Positions 13,701-27,126 of a stretch of DNA of 64,000 nt are shown here, piece by piece. Under the pieces are notes generated by a model that worked only from the letters and a program-made list of their open reading frames with translations, did no database searches and was not told the origin of the DNA. The stretch comes from Steromphala cineraria. Lineage: Eukaryota > Mollusca > Gastropoda > Trochida > Trochidae. The stretch's first letter is position 1, and every line of letters begins with the position of its first letter. The DNA lies in assembly GCA_916613615.1 (NCBI GenBank), contig OU744720.1:73373338-73437337 (forward strand), read 5' to 3'. A program made the position numbers and the translations under genes.

Positions 13701-15497
13701 AAATATTACAATTCCAAAATTGAATGAGAAAACTACCAAAGAGAAATTGTAAATCTAAAACCAACGCCCTTACTAATTGCAGGTTAGTGTAAATAATTGT
13801 TTCAATGAGCATGATCTGAATGAAAATCACGATCATCAATAACGGAACCAACAATTATATTTCAGCACGTGACACTGGCACAGAAATAGTGAAATGAGTT
13901 GTTTTGTCAATAAATTTTTTTCACCTCGGCAACACATGTTTTCAATGAATCATTTAACCAAACCTTAACATTGCAATTTGATAACAAATTGATATCTGTA
14001 ATGCAATTTAAGGTCAGACCATGCTAATCCTGCTTGATGAATATCTTGGGTATCATTTAAAATCAATTTGGCATCAGAAAAAGAATCAGAGACGGTTTCA
14101 AAATCAGTTGATATTCCTGTGGAATTATTATTACAATAACATTGACATGTAAATCAAATAGTTGTCAAGCCAATACTCAGAAATTGTTTGAAATCCCAAT
14201 CAGTTCAGCAATTTGAAGTTTACATTTAAAGAAGTAGTTCTGAACGACACAATCTGAGTTTAGTTCCCAGAAATACATATATTGTTCCCAATGCACTGGG
14301 TTTGGAAACACACCCTGCCCCATTCAGAGGAACAGCAAAAATCTACTTACAAATAAACGAGATAGGAAACAACATTCACATGACATGATTTGATTGATGT
14401 TTATTCAGACAAAACCCAACCATTATACAATGAGATTCATCTCATTAAGGTAGTAAACGAAGAAGCAGGGCATTGTACAAAATCGTTTCATGATCCCTTT
14501 CTGCACTCTTCATGTACATGACAAAACAGTTTTTAGCTTTAATGTCTTATGATATATTGCAAGAGGTATTGGGTGATCGATATACTTATAAATCCATAAT
14601 CTTGTGAATGCATACATGTAAGGAGTTTTCATTCATTGAAATTGTACAATTTGTGTTTTGTGAAAAATTTAACTCAATGGCCTGCATTTTTGGCAATATG
14701 TGAGAAATGAACATGTACAACTTCAAAGAGTCTACTGATTGGTGAAAGGATTTGAAATTGAAGCTTCAACACTATGTACATGCATCTCTGATGAGCCACG
14801 GTGAAGAGTGACACCTCCACTGCTGGTTATGATGATTTACTCAAACATTCTCATTCATCATTAATGCTTCTGATAGAAGTTCAAAAAGTTTGTTGGCCTC
14901 ATCAAGCCCGAGAATATAAATTTTAGTAAAAAGAGTATTAAATAAGAACATGAACATAAACATGAAACATTTGTGCCATTTGTATTGAACAACAGAATGT
15001 CCTGGATGAGGAGTAACGAACGAGTTAGTTCTCCGGGTCGATGGCATCTACATGCCAAATGCACACATATATGGCATTCTGTATTTATTATTTACCCTTT
15101 TTAAAAAAATAAGCTAATATTGAATTGCTTAAATTAGCATTATTGTGCATTAATGTAAAACAAGGTGATGGCCTGACCAACTCGACTGACGATTAGATAC
15201 CTTAATACCTTAATGTGAATATTGTTAGTAAAATATTCAATGCATTTCACAGATTGAAATAAAGATATTATTTACATATATGATAAACTAAGTAGATAAA
15301 ACTTTGAGATGGTAAGCATTGATACCCTCTTAGTCAACTGCTCTTTTGCATTTCAACTCATAACAAAGTTTCTTTGCCTTTTAAATTTATGGCAAAGTAA
15401 TTTACGTTCCAAACAAGTTTTAGAATATTGCTTCGGGACTTTCAAATTCAAATTTCACTATTGAGCACAGAGTAATGATGTCCATTCATCGTTTCAT

Positions 15498-15644
15498 GAA
15501 GTGTGCGTGACACAACGTCATCAGTTTGCAAATACATGACAGAATTTACGTATTTTGTAGAGACATCTCCAAAGCAACTGTCATTCGCAATGTAAAACCA
15601 AATCAGTTCATGTGGATTACTTTTCTGTCACGGTAACCACTTGT
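15498..15644. repeat. CRE-containing conserved block, U2 copy
   Basis: The U2 counterpart of 2736-2893. It keeps ACGTCATCAGTTTGCAAATAC, but it has lost a few bases in the middle (TTTTGTAGAGACATC) and is cut short on the right, where U2 has a deletion. Confidence 0.5.
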
Positions 15645-18035
15645 GTATACATTTAGCACAGATAAAATATATTTATTTTCACTATGTTATTCGATGCTAA
15701 ATTTTGTGGAGAATTTTTATATTTAGACATTCGTATCAGTTAGGTTCTCAGCTATGTTGGTAAAAATGAGAATTATTACATGAACATTACAGCCAATACA
15801 ACTATTACAATTACATGAAATAGACAGCAAAATATTCGAATCCTTTTCAATTCATTTTTCCATCTACTATTCATATGTTAAAAATTTATGAATATTGATT
15901 TACATTAACAGTACATATTGGTACTGCACATTTGAATTGAACAAAATATTACAATGTCCTACCAAATGTAAACCTACCCTTTTCTGTCTCGTTACATTAA
16001 CTTTTTGTTTAAGTTTAGAGATAAATTGATATCAATTAAGCAATATAGACTTTTAATTCAACCAGCCATGGTCTTGTTGTAAAAATGTTAGTAACATATT
16101 TCGTATTGTGAGATAGAACATGTATTGCACAATTTAAAACACATAATCAATGTCGAGAAGTGTTTTGTCATGATAGCCACTTGCCTTAGGTATCAGTTAA
16201 ATTGATACAGGATTCGTTTAATATCTGCCATACACGCCACTTGTAGGAAGCGGATCATAGGATTAAGTGTCAATGCCTTGCGGGCAGTGTGAATAAATCC
16301 ATACCTGTGTTTTGCTTGAAGATTTGGATGCTTATGATTAATTCCCAGATTGCTTTGGTATGCAGATTGGATTCTTGTGCTGCTGCAATAATAATGGCAC
16401 CTTTCTTACAACTGAAACAATCATATTCATCTAATGAATTCGATAGCAAAAAAAAAAAGTAAAATGTTCATGCATTTATCATAACACAGACATGGAGGAG
16501 GCTCATTGATTAGAAGGAATAATACTATTTGATATTCTATAACTAAACGAAATGAAACATTTGATAACTGCTATACATAAAAGGACAGCCATACGAGGCC
16601 CAATATTTGGTACAACATGATAAGCATTTTTTAATAAAATCCATAAAACCACAATAACGCTATGTTAACAATGGTTTAATCATCAACACTTTGTCAAGTA
16701 ATCCTAATTTAAATAAGGTTCACACTTAGGATGTTTCCTATAAATAGTATAAGATATGCTGAGAGGTGCAATACTATTGTCTGACGTTAGTGTTCATAAA
16801 GTTGATTCATAATACTTGCATTCAGTATTGAATCTAATGTTTGTATGTGCTTACGACACAACATTTTGTTAAATTATTTTGAGATGTGTTTATTATTTCT
16901 GTAGTTAAAGAGGCAAAAAGATATACTGCACAGAGATATTTGAAAAATGGTTTTCAAAACAGTCTTATGACTAGATAATTTAAGTTCATTGTTCATTGAA
17001 AAAAAAATCAGTAATATCATCAGTACCAAGTACATTTTGAAAGGAAAAAGAGATAGATATGAGATTTTTTCTAAAATTTAGAAAACTTAAATGAAGATTC
17101 ATTGTTTAAATAATTTAGAAAAGAATTTATAAAATGCTGATTCATGTCTTATGTCTCATGTCGCCAAATTGAAATGGAAAGATGTATTACTTTGATGTAC
17201 ACTTAAGACAATGCCTTTTAAAAAAACATAAGAACGCATAAAACTATCACTTTGAAGCTTTTAAATTAGAAATGTATATTTCAAACAATAAAAGATGAAC
17301 AATATCCTTCATTGATCAAACAAACGTTACCCGAAAGGTCATATTTGTTCAGCACTTTTTAAGAATGTTAGGATGTACTTGACATCACTTGTCAGTTGTA
17401 AAGTCTCGTCTAGGTTATCAATTGTTATAAAATGGGTTAATTGGATTCTGTCATATCACATTTCAATGGCCTGTAAATTAGCTCCTTGTTGTAGTGCGTG
17501 TAACCTCCTTACTTCTTCTGAAACCACAGGTACACATACATGTAAAATGTATTAAAGAGTTTTTAACTTTTGAAAATAAATATTTAATGAAATTTCAAAA
17601 TGCACAAAATCGACTGATGTCTTGACATGAATAATGAGGCAGACCCTTACACGAGCAAGAAACATAATTATCTGTAAAAAAAAGCAAGACAGGTTGGAAA
17701 TTAAATCTTGAACAATCTATCACAATCAGGTTGACAAAGTTTTAGAACTTCTGAAATCGAAAAGCAAAACTTCATGTTGAAAGGTCGTTTCTTGCCTTCT
17801 TCAAGCTAGATGTTAAACTAGTCAGCTATACATTTATATCCTATTTATCATAAGTGGTAATAGTTCACAAATTGTGGATGATTACTATAATCAAGCTTCC
17901 GTGGATATATCTATCTTGAAAGATCGTGGTTTCCTCAAACGATCATCTACAATATATCTGACCAAGTTTATTTGAGTGTCTCTTGCCACAATTTTACACC
18001 ACATATACTCGATTGCAGAAATAGCCAACTTATAA

Positions 18036-18372
18036 GATGTAGGCACCGCGGGTAATAATACGGCAGTCCAGGGAGCAGTTCATGTTGGTAATTGAGTATA
18101 ATTATATCTAATTACAGACTGCCGGGAAAGAAGGCGTTAGTCGCCATCAAAAACCTTTCATCAGAAGGTCATTGTAGTTCTTTTCACGAAAACAGTTATG
18201 GAAATCGGTTTAGCAATCGTTTACAGACTATGTTATGAAGGCGCCAGGAGTCGTTTATTCTCAGTCAAAATCGAATGTTATAAGAGATAGATTACCAGAA
18301 CTCTGACATAGTCATAACAAATCACTAATTAGATTGATAGGATGAACTTTGTGATCTGTTGTTTGATGCTCC
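18036..18372. other. 337-bp conserved core, copy C (U2)
   Basis: About six differences from copy D over 337 bp by eye, while the sequences on either side align at roughly 90 percent with many gaps. A 24-codon frame that is open in A, B, D and E has TAG as its second codon here, which argues against a protein-coding role. Both inverted repeats are intact. Confidence 0.75.
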
Positions 18373-21300
18373 GAACAGTCCTTTACAACTAATATGCATA
18401 ACAAAGGCATTTCGTAGATAAACAAATTATTTATCAATCATTGAGGATAAGAGTTGTGTGTAAACAATTCAGTAATACAATATCAAAATTATCAAAACTA
18501 AAAGCCCCTGAGTGCATTTGTAGAAATGAGTCATTCTTATAACTTCCTCAGCACTTTTGACTGTTCATTAAGATGCATTAGAAGCTTATATTCACAAATG
18601 GTTATATCTTTTCTACAAAGTCAACATGCATATGCACATTTGACAGATTGTTCAATGCACTAGGAAACAAAATTATATGACTAGTTATCGTCATGCTAGG
18701 TGAAATTGTTCTCAATAACTATTTTTTCTTTAAATGTTTTAATTGGTTTATGCCTCGCAAACAAGTCATCATATTGCGTTATTTCACAGTGCAATTTTGT
18801 TTTTTTTACTTAGAATTTATAATGGCATTGCCATTACGAAAGCCGATTCTTGCAAAGTGTAAAACAAACCACTAAAACAATGCATCAACATGTTATGCTA
18901 TGCTGCTTTCCATGCAGAACAGTTGTGAGTTTACAGAGTTTTGTCATACTGTCGTAACGGTTTGCTTAAAATAACTTTCTCTTTCCTTCATAATCAATTA
19001 GTGGAAGAGCCAGTAATAGCAGTCTAAATACAACAGTCAGACCAGCCAAAATGCCCAATTTCAAAAGGTTTGAAACTATTGCATAATATGTGATTTATGA
19101 TTTGGTTCAATGCGTGGTTATGTGATTGGTAAAAGTTATTACCCATCCGATTTTTGTTAGATAGTGGGAAGCAGATACCCTTATAAGAAATTGTGGCATA
19201 AAATATCTGTTTCCTTAAGCACGTATTCAAAGTCATTCACATGCTAAATTTTACATATTTAGTCCCTTGCATTCACTTATTTCTCACGTTGTAAATTCTG
19301 TTATACAGTTAGCGAAAATGAGTTAAAACCATTCTGATTGGTTGCAAACAAAAACATTTCGTCAGTATGTTATAGTTGTTCTGTTCACGAAAACAATTCC
19401 ATAAGGTTTGAAGAAGGAAAGAAACTGCCGTGCCTTCATAAGTAGGATGAAAGTATAAAACGTTGTTGACGACAAACAAATCTGCAATTCATACACTATT
19501 CTAATATCAAGAGATTGTACTGAGCTTACTTAAATTGTATGCATTCGAGATGAAATGTACTACTTAGAAAATGAACTGCACTACGCTGCTGTTGTAACTA
19601 TTACTTAACACAATCCAACTGTCATTATTCCCGAAATCTACTGATTGGCATTCTCATATCTTATCACCTAACCTTTGTTTTAAGTTGAATTTGCAGAGCT
19701 AGAAATATGAAATCCTCATTAGTTGTAATCAAACTCAAAAGTGAAACCATGTTTGCAAACTAGCAATCACTTTAAATATTCAACCTTTGAAAATGCTTGA
19801 GCTCTTGAAATGACTACCATAATACTTCTTCCCGTGTGTGTCCTGTGTTCACAAAAAATGATCTAGCATTTATCTAGCATTTATCTTAATTTTCATCGAT
19901 ACATGTTATTTATTTGCATTTTTACATTTCGATAAGTTTCTTAAATTTCATAAATGTTTTCATATTCTATCTAAATTCCCTAATTTCATTATTTAATTTA
20001 TTACAAATGAAGCTAGATTATATGTCAGAAAAGAAATTATCTATCCCCAACAGTTTTAGTGTCGTTGATCTTTTAGATTCGGGTTTAAAAAAATTGCTTT
20101 GTATGCATTGAAACATCATAAGATGTCCTTTTTTTCGGCATTTTATGCTTTTGGATATTTTATGAGCCTACATAATATCCATTTGATACATCTTGTCAAA
20201 CAGAAAAAGATCTGGCAAAGCATTGGAATGGAATAATTAACTTACAAACTTCTAAAAAATCCTAACAAATGAATAGATAAACAAAACGTTGTATAAGTAC
20301 CACATACTACATATGACATCAGCAAATTGTACGTTTCTCAAACCTGTGAACTTTATCCTTCTTTGAACTTTAGAGCATTCCGCTTGCTGATGGGAAGAAG
20401 ATTTATAAATAATTTTTCAGCACAGCTAGTTAGGATCTGTAATCTAAAAAAATAATATGTGGTTTTATTTCGCACGTTGGAAACTGACTGTTGAATGATA
20501 TACATGTACTCGCATATGTTGAATGACAAAGCATATTTGTATTCATCCAGAAAAGAAATCAATCAGCAGCCATGGCTCTATTTCAATATTTGTTTTTCTA
20601 TTCAAACACTACAATATTTTGTGAAGCATTGATTCAAAATTGACTGTGCTAGTTAGCTGACAAATTAACTAATGTAATGGCTTTCAATTGTTCTTGATAG
20701 AAACGATAAAACATATAAGGTAAACACAAGAATGAAAAGCGGTTTTACAGGTCTTTTTCAAGTTTTTCGTGTGAGTCCCCACTCCAGAATTACAAGTGTT
20801 GTCACAAACCAAAGACACCTTCGTTTTTCTGCTTTAGGCTCTGTTGAAGTGATTCGCCTGACCATTGAAACTGGATTAATTCAAGTAAATTGCTATAACC
20901 AATCTTCATTCTCCTCAGGAGCGTATTACAATAGGTCATAAGAGGTGTTCAGAGGAGTTATACAATAATGTACACAAACATAATGTATGTCATAACATGT
21001 CATTATTTTCCTTCTTACTTGGACTTGATTCAATATCTTAAGTCACTTAAGTGAATTATATATGTGTCAAATAGTTTGTGATAATTGAGTGATTGTAAAT
21101 GCCATCAAGCCTCCAAGGTAAATCGTGCCTGAAATTTTCATTGGTAATTTAAGTACTTTCCTTAGGGTGAGTGATGCAATTTCGAAATTGGGGTCTTACG
21201 AAAAAAGTAATTTCATGATAAATATGGTCACGAGATTTTTATGAGTTAGTAAGATGATGTTACCAAGGGAAACCACATATCATGTACATGTATATGTATG

Positions 21301-23906
21301 TTAGCCAATGCTTCAACCTTAGATATCTTCCCTGAGAGTGTAGTCACATGCAAAAAGCCTTTTCACCGTTTGTACTAAAAACATCGGCAAATATGATGTT
21401 TTATGTGTTGATTTAATTCTTAGATTTTATTCTGGCCCCGATTTCAAATTCCAAGGCTACACACATGCAATAAGCTAACTCAACCTTCCAACATTGATAT
21501 TTCAAGTAACATATATCATAACAGACACATTACAAAACATGTATTTTCATTTAATTGGGGATATATTTGAGCAAACATATATACAGACAACTTATAAATG
21601 TTGACGACGAAGACTTGAGGCGACAAAACCTTAAATGTAGATTTCAAACTCGCTTGAGTACAACCCTGAAAGACAGTAATTCCAGCTCCCAATAAGAAGA
21701 TTAAAAGTTAAAAATTCCACCATCTGGAAACAATATTTGAAAATCTTTCAGCATGGTACAGACAACGAGCCTAAGATGGAAAAGTCTTTAGATATAAGTG
21801 CCTCTTGTTCACATACAAAACTACATCAATTCAAGATATCTTACAAATACTATACAATTTCCAAAACAAGATAACGGACTGGTATTTGTAATATCTCGCT
21901 TTAGCGCCAAGTAATTTTTTAGGTTATAAAATCTTTCTTATTAATGTAAAAAATGTTCATGTTGAGAATATAACCATATACGACAGCATTAGATGGTTTC
22001 TATAAAACTAGTCGTGAATTTTATAATATAATAGACTTACAATCATAAAAGGCACTGTATCTGAATTAGCTGATTGACACCGCTGACAAATTCTTCTTTG
22101 ATTTTGTTGATATGTTTCTGAATGCACGTATCATTAAACGAATTCTAAATCTTCTGAAAATATTTCTTATAAACAAAGTATTAAAAAGAGACAAATATAT
22201 TACTGGCTGAAGTGAACTCTTGAATGTCCTATTGTAATTATCTCTTCAGTTATCATAAAGAATGGATTGTCAATATTCATTATGATATTCCTGGATATGT
22301 TTTGAATCACATTAAAACATGTTTTTCAAATAGAAGCAAAAACATTTCAGAAAAAGACTTTACTGTTGTTTCCTACTTATTATCCTGTTAACAACTTACA
22401 TTTGTTATCTTGTTATACTTGTATTGCATAGCACTGATTAACCGAAGTAAGAATACGTTTTTACTTATATACTTTCTGAATTTTGTACTATACTGTACAT
22501 AAGCACCGACACTTAAGAACTGAATATAAGCGCTATATTTTCAAGTTTCGTAAATAGATACATATGATAAACAAAATAATATCATGATTATGGCATGACT
22601 TACATTACGGTAAACTTTAGGTAGAATGTTCTTACAAATCTTGTTTAATTTCCTTATCTGTCTCTAATGATACTTTTTTTGAAAACACTTTGAAGAAACT
22701 TTCACATTTTACCGGAACATGTGTGTTGTATACAAATCATTCAATTACTTTTGTTTTTGATATAATGTATATGGTTACATATGATATACCTTTATTGACT
22801 ATGTTTGCATATTATTATTAGTTCTCATCTCAAGAATCGAAATACACATCGATATGTACATATAGCACATGTTATTGTGTCCTCTGCTCTGGAATTATTT
22901 GGTGACAATCACTAACAGTACGAAGATAAACATTATGTTCATGGAAACATGTGTATAGAACATTTACATTGAATATGTTCCGGTCATCATTATTACCTTT
23001 GAAATGCCAATCTTTTGCACTTTTTTACAATTATAAAACACTATTTAAAATATCTTTTATTCGTAATGTTTCAGCAGTTAACTTGACAGAAAAAGCAGCA
23101 TGAAACTGTTTTGGTTAGCATATAAAATATTGTTTTCCGAATAATAGAATCCTTTCTACAGAACACAATAACTAAAGTGCAGTCAATTCTAGGCATTAAT
23201 TGGTTATGATCGTTTCATCTTAAGTAAAGAAAAAGCCCATTTTTTACAAATGTTCCCTTTCTACAAGTTTAAAGTAAACACGTATCTCATCTAATCATTC
23301 GGGCCTTAGTGGCCCTGTCAACTGAGGATTTAATCCTTAGAATCACCTCGCGTCAGGTCTACTAATGTCAATAAGAACAGAAAAGTCATTCAGTCAGACA
23401 GCAGCTTTTCAAGTGAGACTCCAGCAAATAAACTCTGTCATTAACGTGTCCCTGAGTTGACTTAAGCTTTAACAGCGGACAGTTGGTCTTTATCTCCTTA
23501 TTCAATCTCAGGTTTGATGGATACAAGGTCAAATTACATTTTATTTACAAATCAGTAAAGAATTAAAAGAAGATAAGGTCTTATTTTTAAAATGTTTAGT
23601 TTTGTATTTGACAAGAAGTGTACAAGAAGCAATTGTTAGCGAGTAGAACAAATTGCAGAATAAATTTTGATACTGTGTCATTCATATTTTTACAAAGAAC
23701 GAACATTTGCTTTTACCAACAATAATGCTATTTGAGTGCTTCGAAGCACTTTAAGAAATACACTAGCGTAGGTGAGAGCATTCTCTTAATTTGAATTTGA
23801 AGTTTTGACCATGTTATTTTTTAGAATTTGCAAAGGCAATAAAATATGAGTTTATCAATTCAATGAAACCCCTTTAGGAAATATCAAATATAGGCCTGGA
23901 CCTAGA

Positions 23907-23997
23907 TTTTCGAAGCTCTCTTAGTGCTAAGATAGTCGTAAGTACCATACATTACCATTGGCCTACGACTATCTTAGCGCTAAGAGACCTTCGAAAA
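23907..23997. mobile_element. 91-bp hairpin element in U3 with long flanking duplication
   Basis: Arms 23907-23940 and 23964-23997 are inverted copies (TTTTCGAAGCTCTCTTAGTG on the left), with two or three mismatches over 34 bp. They enclose a 23-nt loop. ATATAGGCCTGG lies on both sides (23888-23899 and 23997-24008), and the resemblance extends about 4 bp further. The matching places at 60-80 in U1 and 33660-33680 in U4 have a single copy and no hairpin, so this is an insertion. The family is unknown. Confidence 0.8.
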
Positions 23998-26019
23998 TAT
24001 AGGCCTGGTCTACAAACCATGCTTCTCTTTGGTTGACATGATCATTGGTGCTTTTGTCACCCACAGTTGACTCTTCTTCCAAGGCGCAGAATTTGCTCTA
24101 AACAGAACATTCTAGTTTGTTTCAGCAATGATAATTTTGATTTAAAAAAATTGTCTTGAAATTGGTAAGATTCTCTTTCATTTCTCGACACCCCTATTAA
24201 AAATAGATATCTCCCCTTTAAGATATGTTAGGATGGCGTCCTGTAATGTTTACCCTTTCATAACCCTAAGATTCCATATGTCCAAATCTTGACATACCAT
24301 CATTAGAATTGAAGTTCATTGACCATTTAGTTCATGTAACATATGCATGATGTTCATTCACAAAAATATCATTCAACAAACGAAACACATTTATGAAAAT
24401 GGTAAATAAAAGTTATATTGCAAACATTTAAATATTTATAAATGTTTATTGAGTTTATAGGTAGATGTATTTTTATCAGTCACAGAGGGTTGAATGGCAT
24501 CAATTCAAACAGTTCCAGTTTTACAATTACGCTGTTCTAACGTTTTGGAGTTTATTGATGCATCCGAATAGTTCATGTTGACAAAGTCGTGTTTGACATG
24601 GACAAATATATCATTTAGTATATCATATATTTTTTATACTCGACACGATCTCCACGATAGGATTTCATTTACCCGCTTTGTGTTAAAGTTTGTTGTTGTT
24701 TGTATAAAACTATATTTGTCAGGTAATACCGAAAGCAGATCCCTATCGATATCCACAACGTGATTGCCAGAATATATGGAGGTTGACAGAATGCTGAAGT
24801 AAGTAAAGTTTCAATATTATTGTCATTTTTGCAAACTTACAAGCTGGCGTTCCTGTTTAAGAATGATATGGATCTTGTTATTAGTATTATAGAAACCCTC
24901 TCTGTAGGTATAGTTTTGCCCTGCAGGATTTACTTTTTTTAATTGCGTTATAGGATTTTCTTTGTGAAAAGTGCAAATATATAATACTGACAAAACGATT
25001 AATCTTTTATCAAGCAAACGTTTTTTATTTAATTAGCATTGTTAACTCTACCGTAACTGCAAAGTATAAATTGAATGACACATGCTAATGATGACAAATA
25101 AAAGTCAGTCTTGTAAAATGAAATGTCACAATGCCAAACTTGATTGAAAAAATACCTTCAGTCTATTTCAAAAGAGAAATTGTAAATCTAAAACCAACGC
25201 CCTTACTAATTGTAGGTTAGTGTAAATAATTGTTTCAATGGGCATATAGTGAAAATCACGATCAGCAATAATGGAACCAACAATTATATTTCAGCACGTG
25301 ACACTGGCACAGAAATAGTGAATTAGTTGCATTGTCAACAAGCTTTTTTTTACTTCCGAAACATGTGTTTTCAATGAAATCATTTAACCTAAACTAAACA
25401 TTCCAATTTGATAATAAATTGCTTTCTATAATCAGCAAAGTAAGGCCATACCATGCCAATCCTGCTTGATGAATACCTTGGGTATAATTTAAAATCAATT
25501 TGGCATCAGAAATACAAAATGTTAGGCACTTTCAAGATTAATTGATATGGCTGTTGCCTTATTGTTACTTCCTTGATGAGCTGCGGTGAAGAGTGACACA
25601 TGCACTGCTGGTAATGACGATTTACATTCTAATTTATCATAAACACTTGTGATAGTACTAAAAAAACAAATGCACTCATGAAGCGCAGGACAGTTTGTTA
25701 GTCTGGTTGAACCCGAGAATATAAACTTTGAAAGAAATATGGTTACTTGGATAAATATGCAGACCGTGAAATGTGTGCATTTGGGTCGTTCGTATTAAAC
25801 AACAAAATGTCCTTGAGGAGTAACAGCAAGCTCAAAGTACGAGTTGTTTCTCCGCGTCCATGACATGTTCAAGCCAAATGAACACATATGACGTTCTGCA
25901 TTTATTATATACCCTTTTTCAATTTTGTACAACTAATTTTGAATTGCTTTAGTGCGCATTGATGCAAAACAAGGCCATGACCCGACCAGCTCGTCTGGTG
26001 ATTAGATACCTAAATTATC

Positions 26020-26706
26020 TTTTTCTTTTCTGATTTTCTGAGTAGTTCAATGCACGAGGGAGTTTTCTCAATTGTGTAAACAAAATGAAGTGATAAATGA
26101 ATTTCCAGAGTATTTATTTGAAGTTAACTGGAACAGTAATTCAGGGTTCCCAGTGGGCTTCTTTCAGTGACATCACAATGGAAATAACGTCATAATAGTT
26201 GTCAGTTGTGACTGCAGAATGGCCTACTATCGCAAGCAATGTTTATGGAATTTAGTTCAGGAATTCCTTTTTCAAAGTGTTTTGCAGTTTCTCCACTTCT
26301 GATAACACTAGTTTCTCTCTATATAAATTTCTAAAATCATATTAATAAGTAGGTGTATTACCAGTGCATTGAGATACATCAATTTCGATGTTTTAATTTG
26401 GAATGATTGTTAGGTACAGAAGGTTCCCAGATTTGCCGAAGCTTTGAAAAAAACAACCGACAGCCACGCAACACTGAATTTGCAGTCCATTATTTAAACA
26501 GATTCCATATTTAACCCTTGTATTACTATCCTACACTTACATGAGAATATAGTAAATTCGAATATATCCCCTGTCAGCTATTTAACTTTCATTATGAAAT
26601 GTATATCACGATGAAGTTAGTTGATAGCAGAAAACAGACTAAGTACGTGAAGGTTATCCGTATAGTAAGAACCAGGGTTTTGACAAACGTGTGTTCAAAT
26701 ATGTGA
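26020..26706. repeat. About 690-bp block specific to U3 and U4 (U3 copy)
   Basis: U2 and U1 pass directly from the region matching GATTAGATACC to the region matching GCATTTCACAGATTGAA. U3 and U4 carry this extra block between the two points. It contains TGACATCA (26168-26175) and AACGTCAT (26186-26193), two CREB/ATF/AP-1-like motifs 10 bp apart. No terminal repeats or target duplication were found, so its origin is unclear: insertion before the U3/U4 split, or loss from U1 and U2. Confidence 0.6.
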
Positions 26707-26969
26707 GTATATGCATTTCACAGATTGAATCAGAGATATTATTTACATATATAACAAACAAAGAAAACAAAACTTTGAGATATTTAGCATTTGTTTCCCT
26801 CTCAGTCAACCGCCCTTTAGCATTTTAACCAAAGACCAAGTTTCTTTACTTAGAAATTATTTCCAAAGCAATTTACGCTCTAAACAAGTTTTAGAATATC
26901 GCTTTCTGAGTTTCAAATTCAAACTTAATAAATGAGCACAGAGTAATGATGTCCATTCATCTTTTACTA

Positions 26970-27126
26970 GGTGTGCGTGACAAAACGTCATCAGTTTGCA
27001 AATACATGACAGAAGTTACGTATTTTGTAATGTTAGAGACATCTCCAAAGCAACTGTCATTAGCAATTTTAAACCGAATCAGTTCATCTTGAATAGTATC
27101 CTGTCAGGATAACCACTTGTCTGAAA
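26970..27126. repeat. CRE-containing conserved block, U3 copy
   Basis: The U3 counterpart of 2736-2893. It is full length, with the ACGTCA motif and the CAAATACATGACAGAA stretch kept. Confidence 0.55.

Larger units (their letters stand above)
12893..23830. repeat. Tandem array unit U2
   Basis: This is the second direct repeat. It lacks the TTAA MITE present in U3 and U4; the empty site lies near 17505-17511. It also lacks the segment found at 5600-5900 in U1. About 190 bp after the core has been lost near 18535, relative to U3. It keeps two stretches, about 21300-22190 and 22395-23305, that are missing from U3, so U3 derives from a U2-like unit by deletion, or U2 gained them. No coding sequence is recognised. 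Confidence 0.85.
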
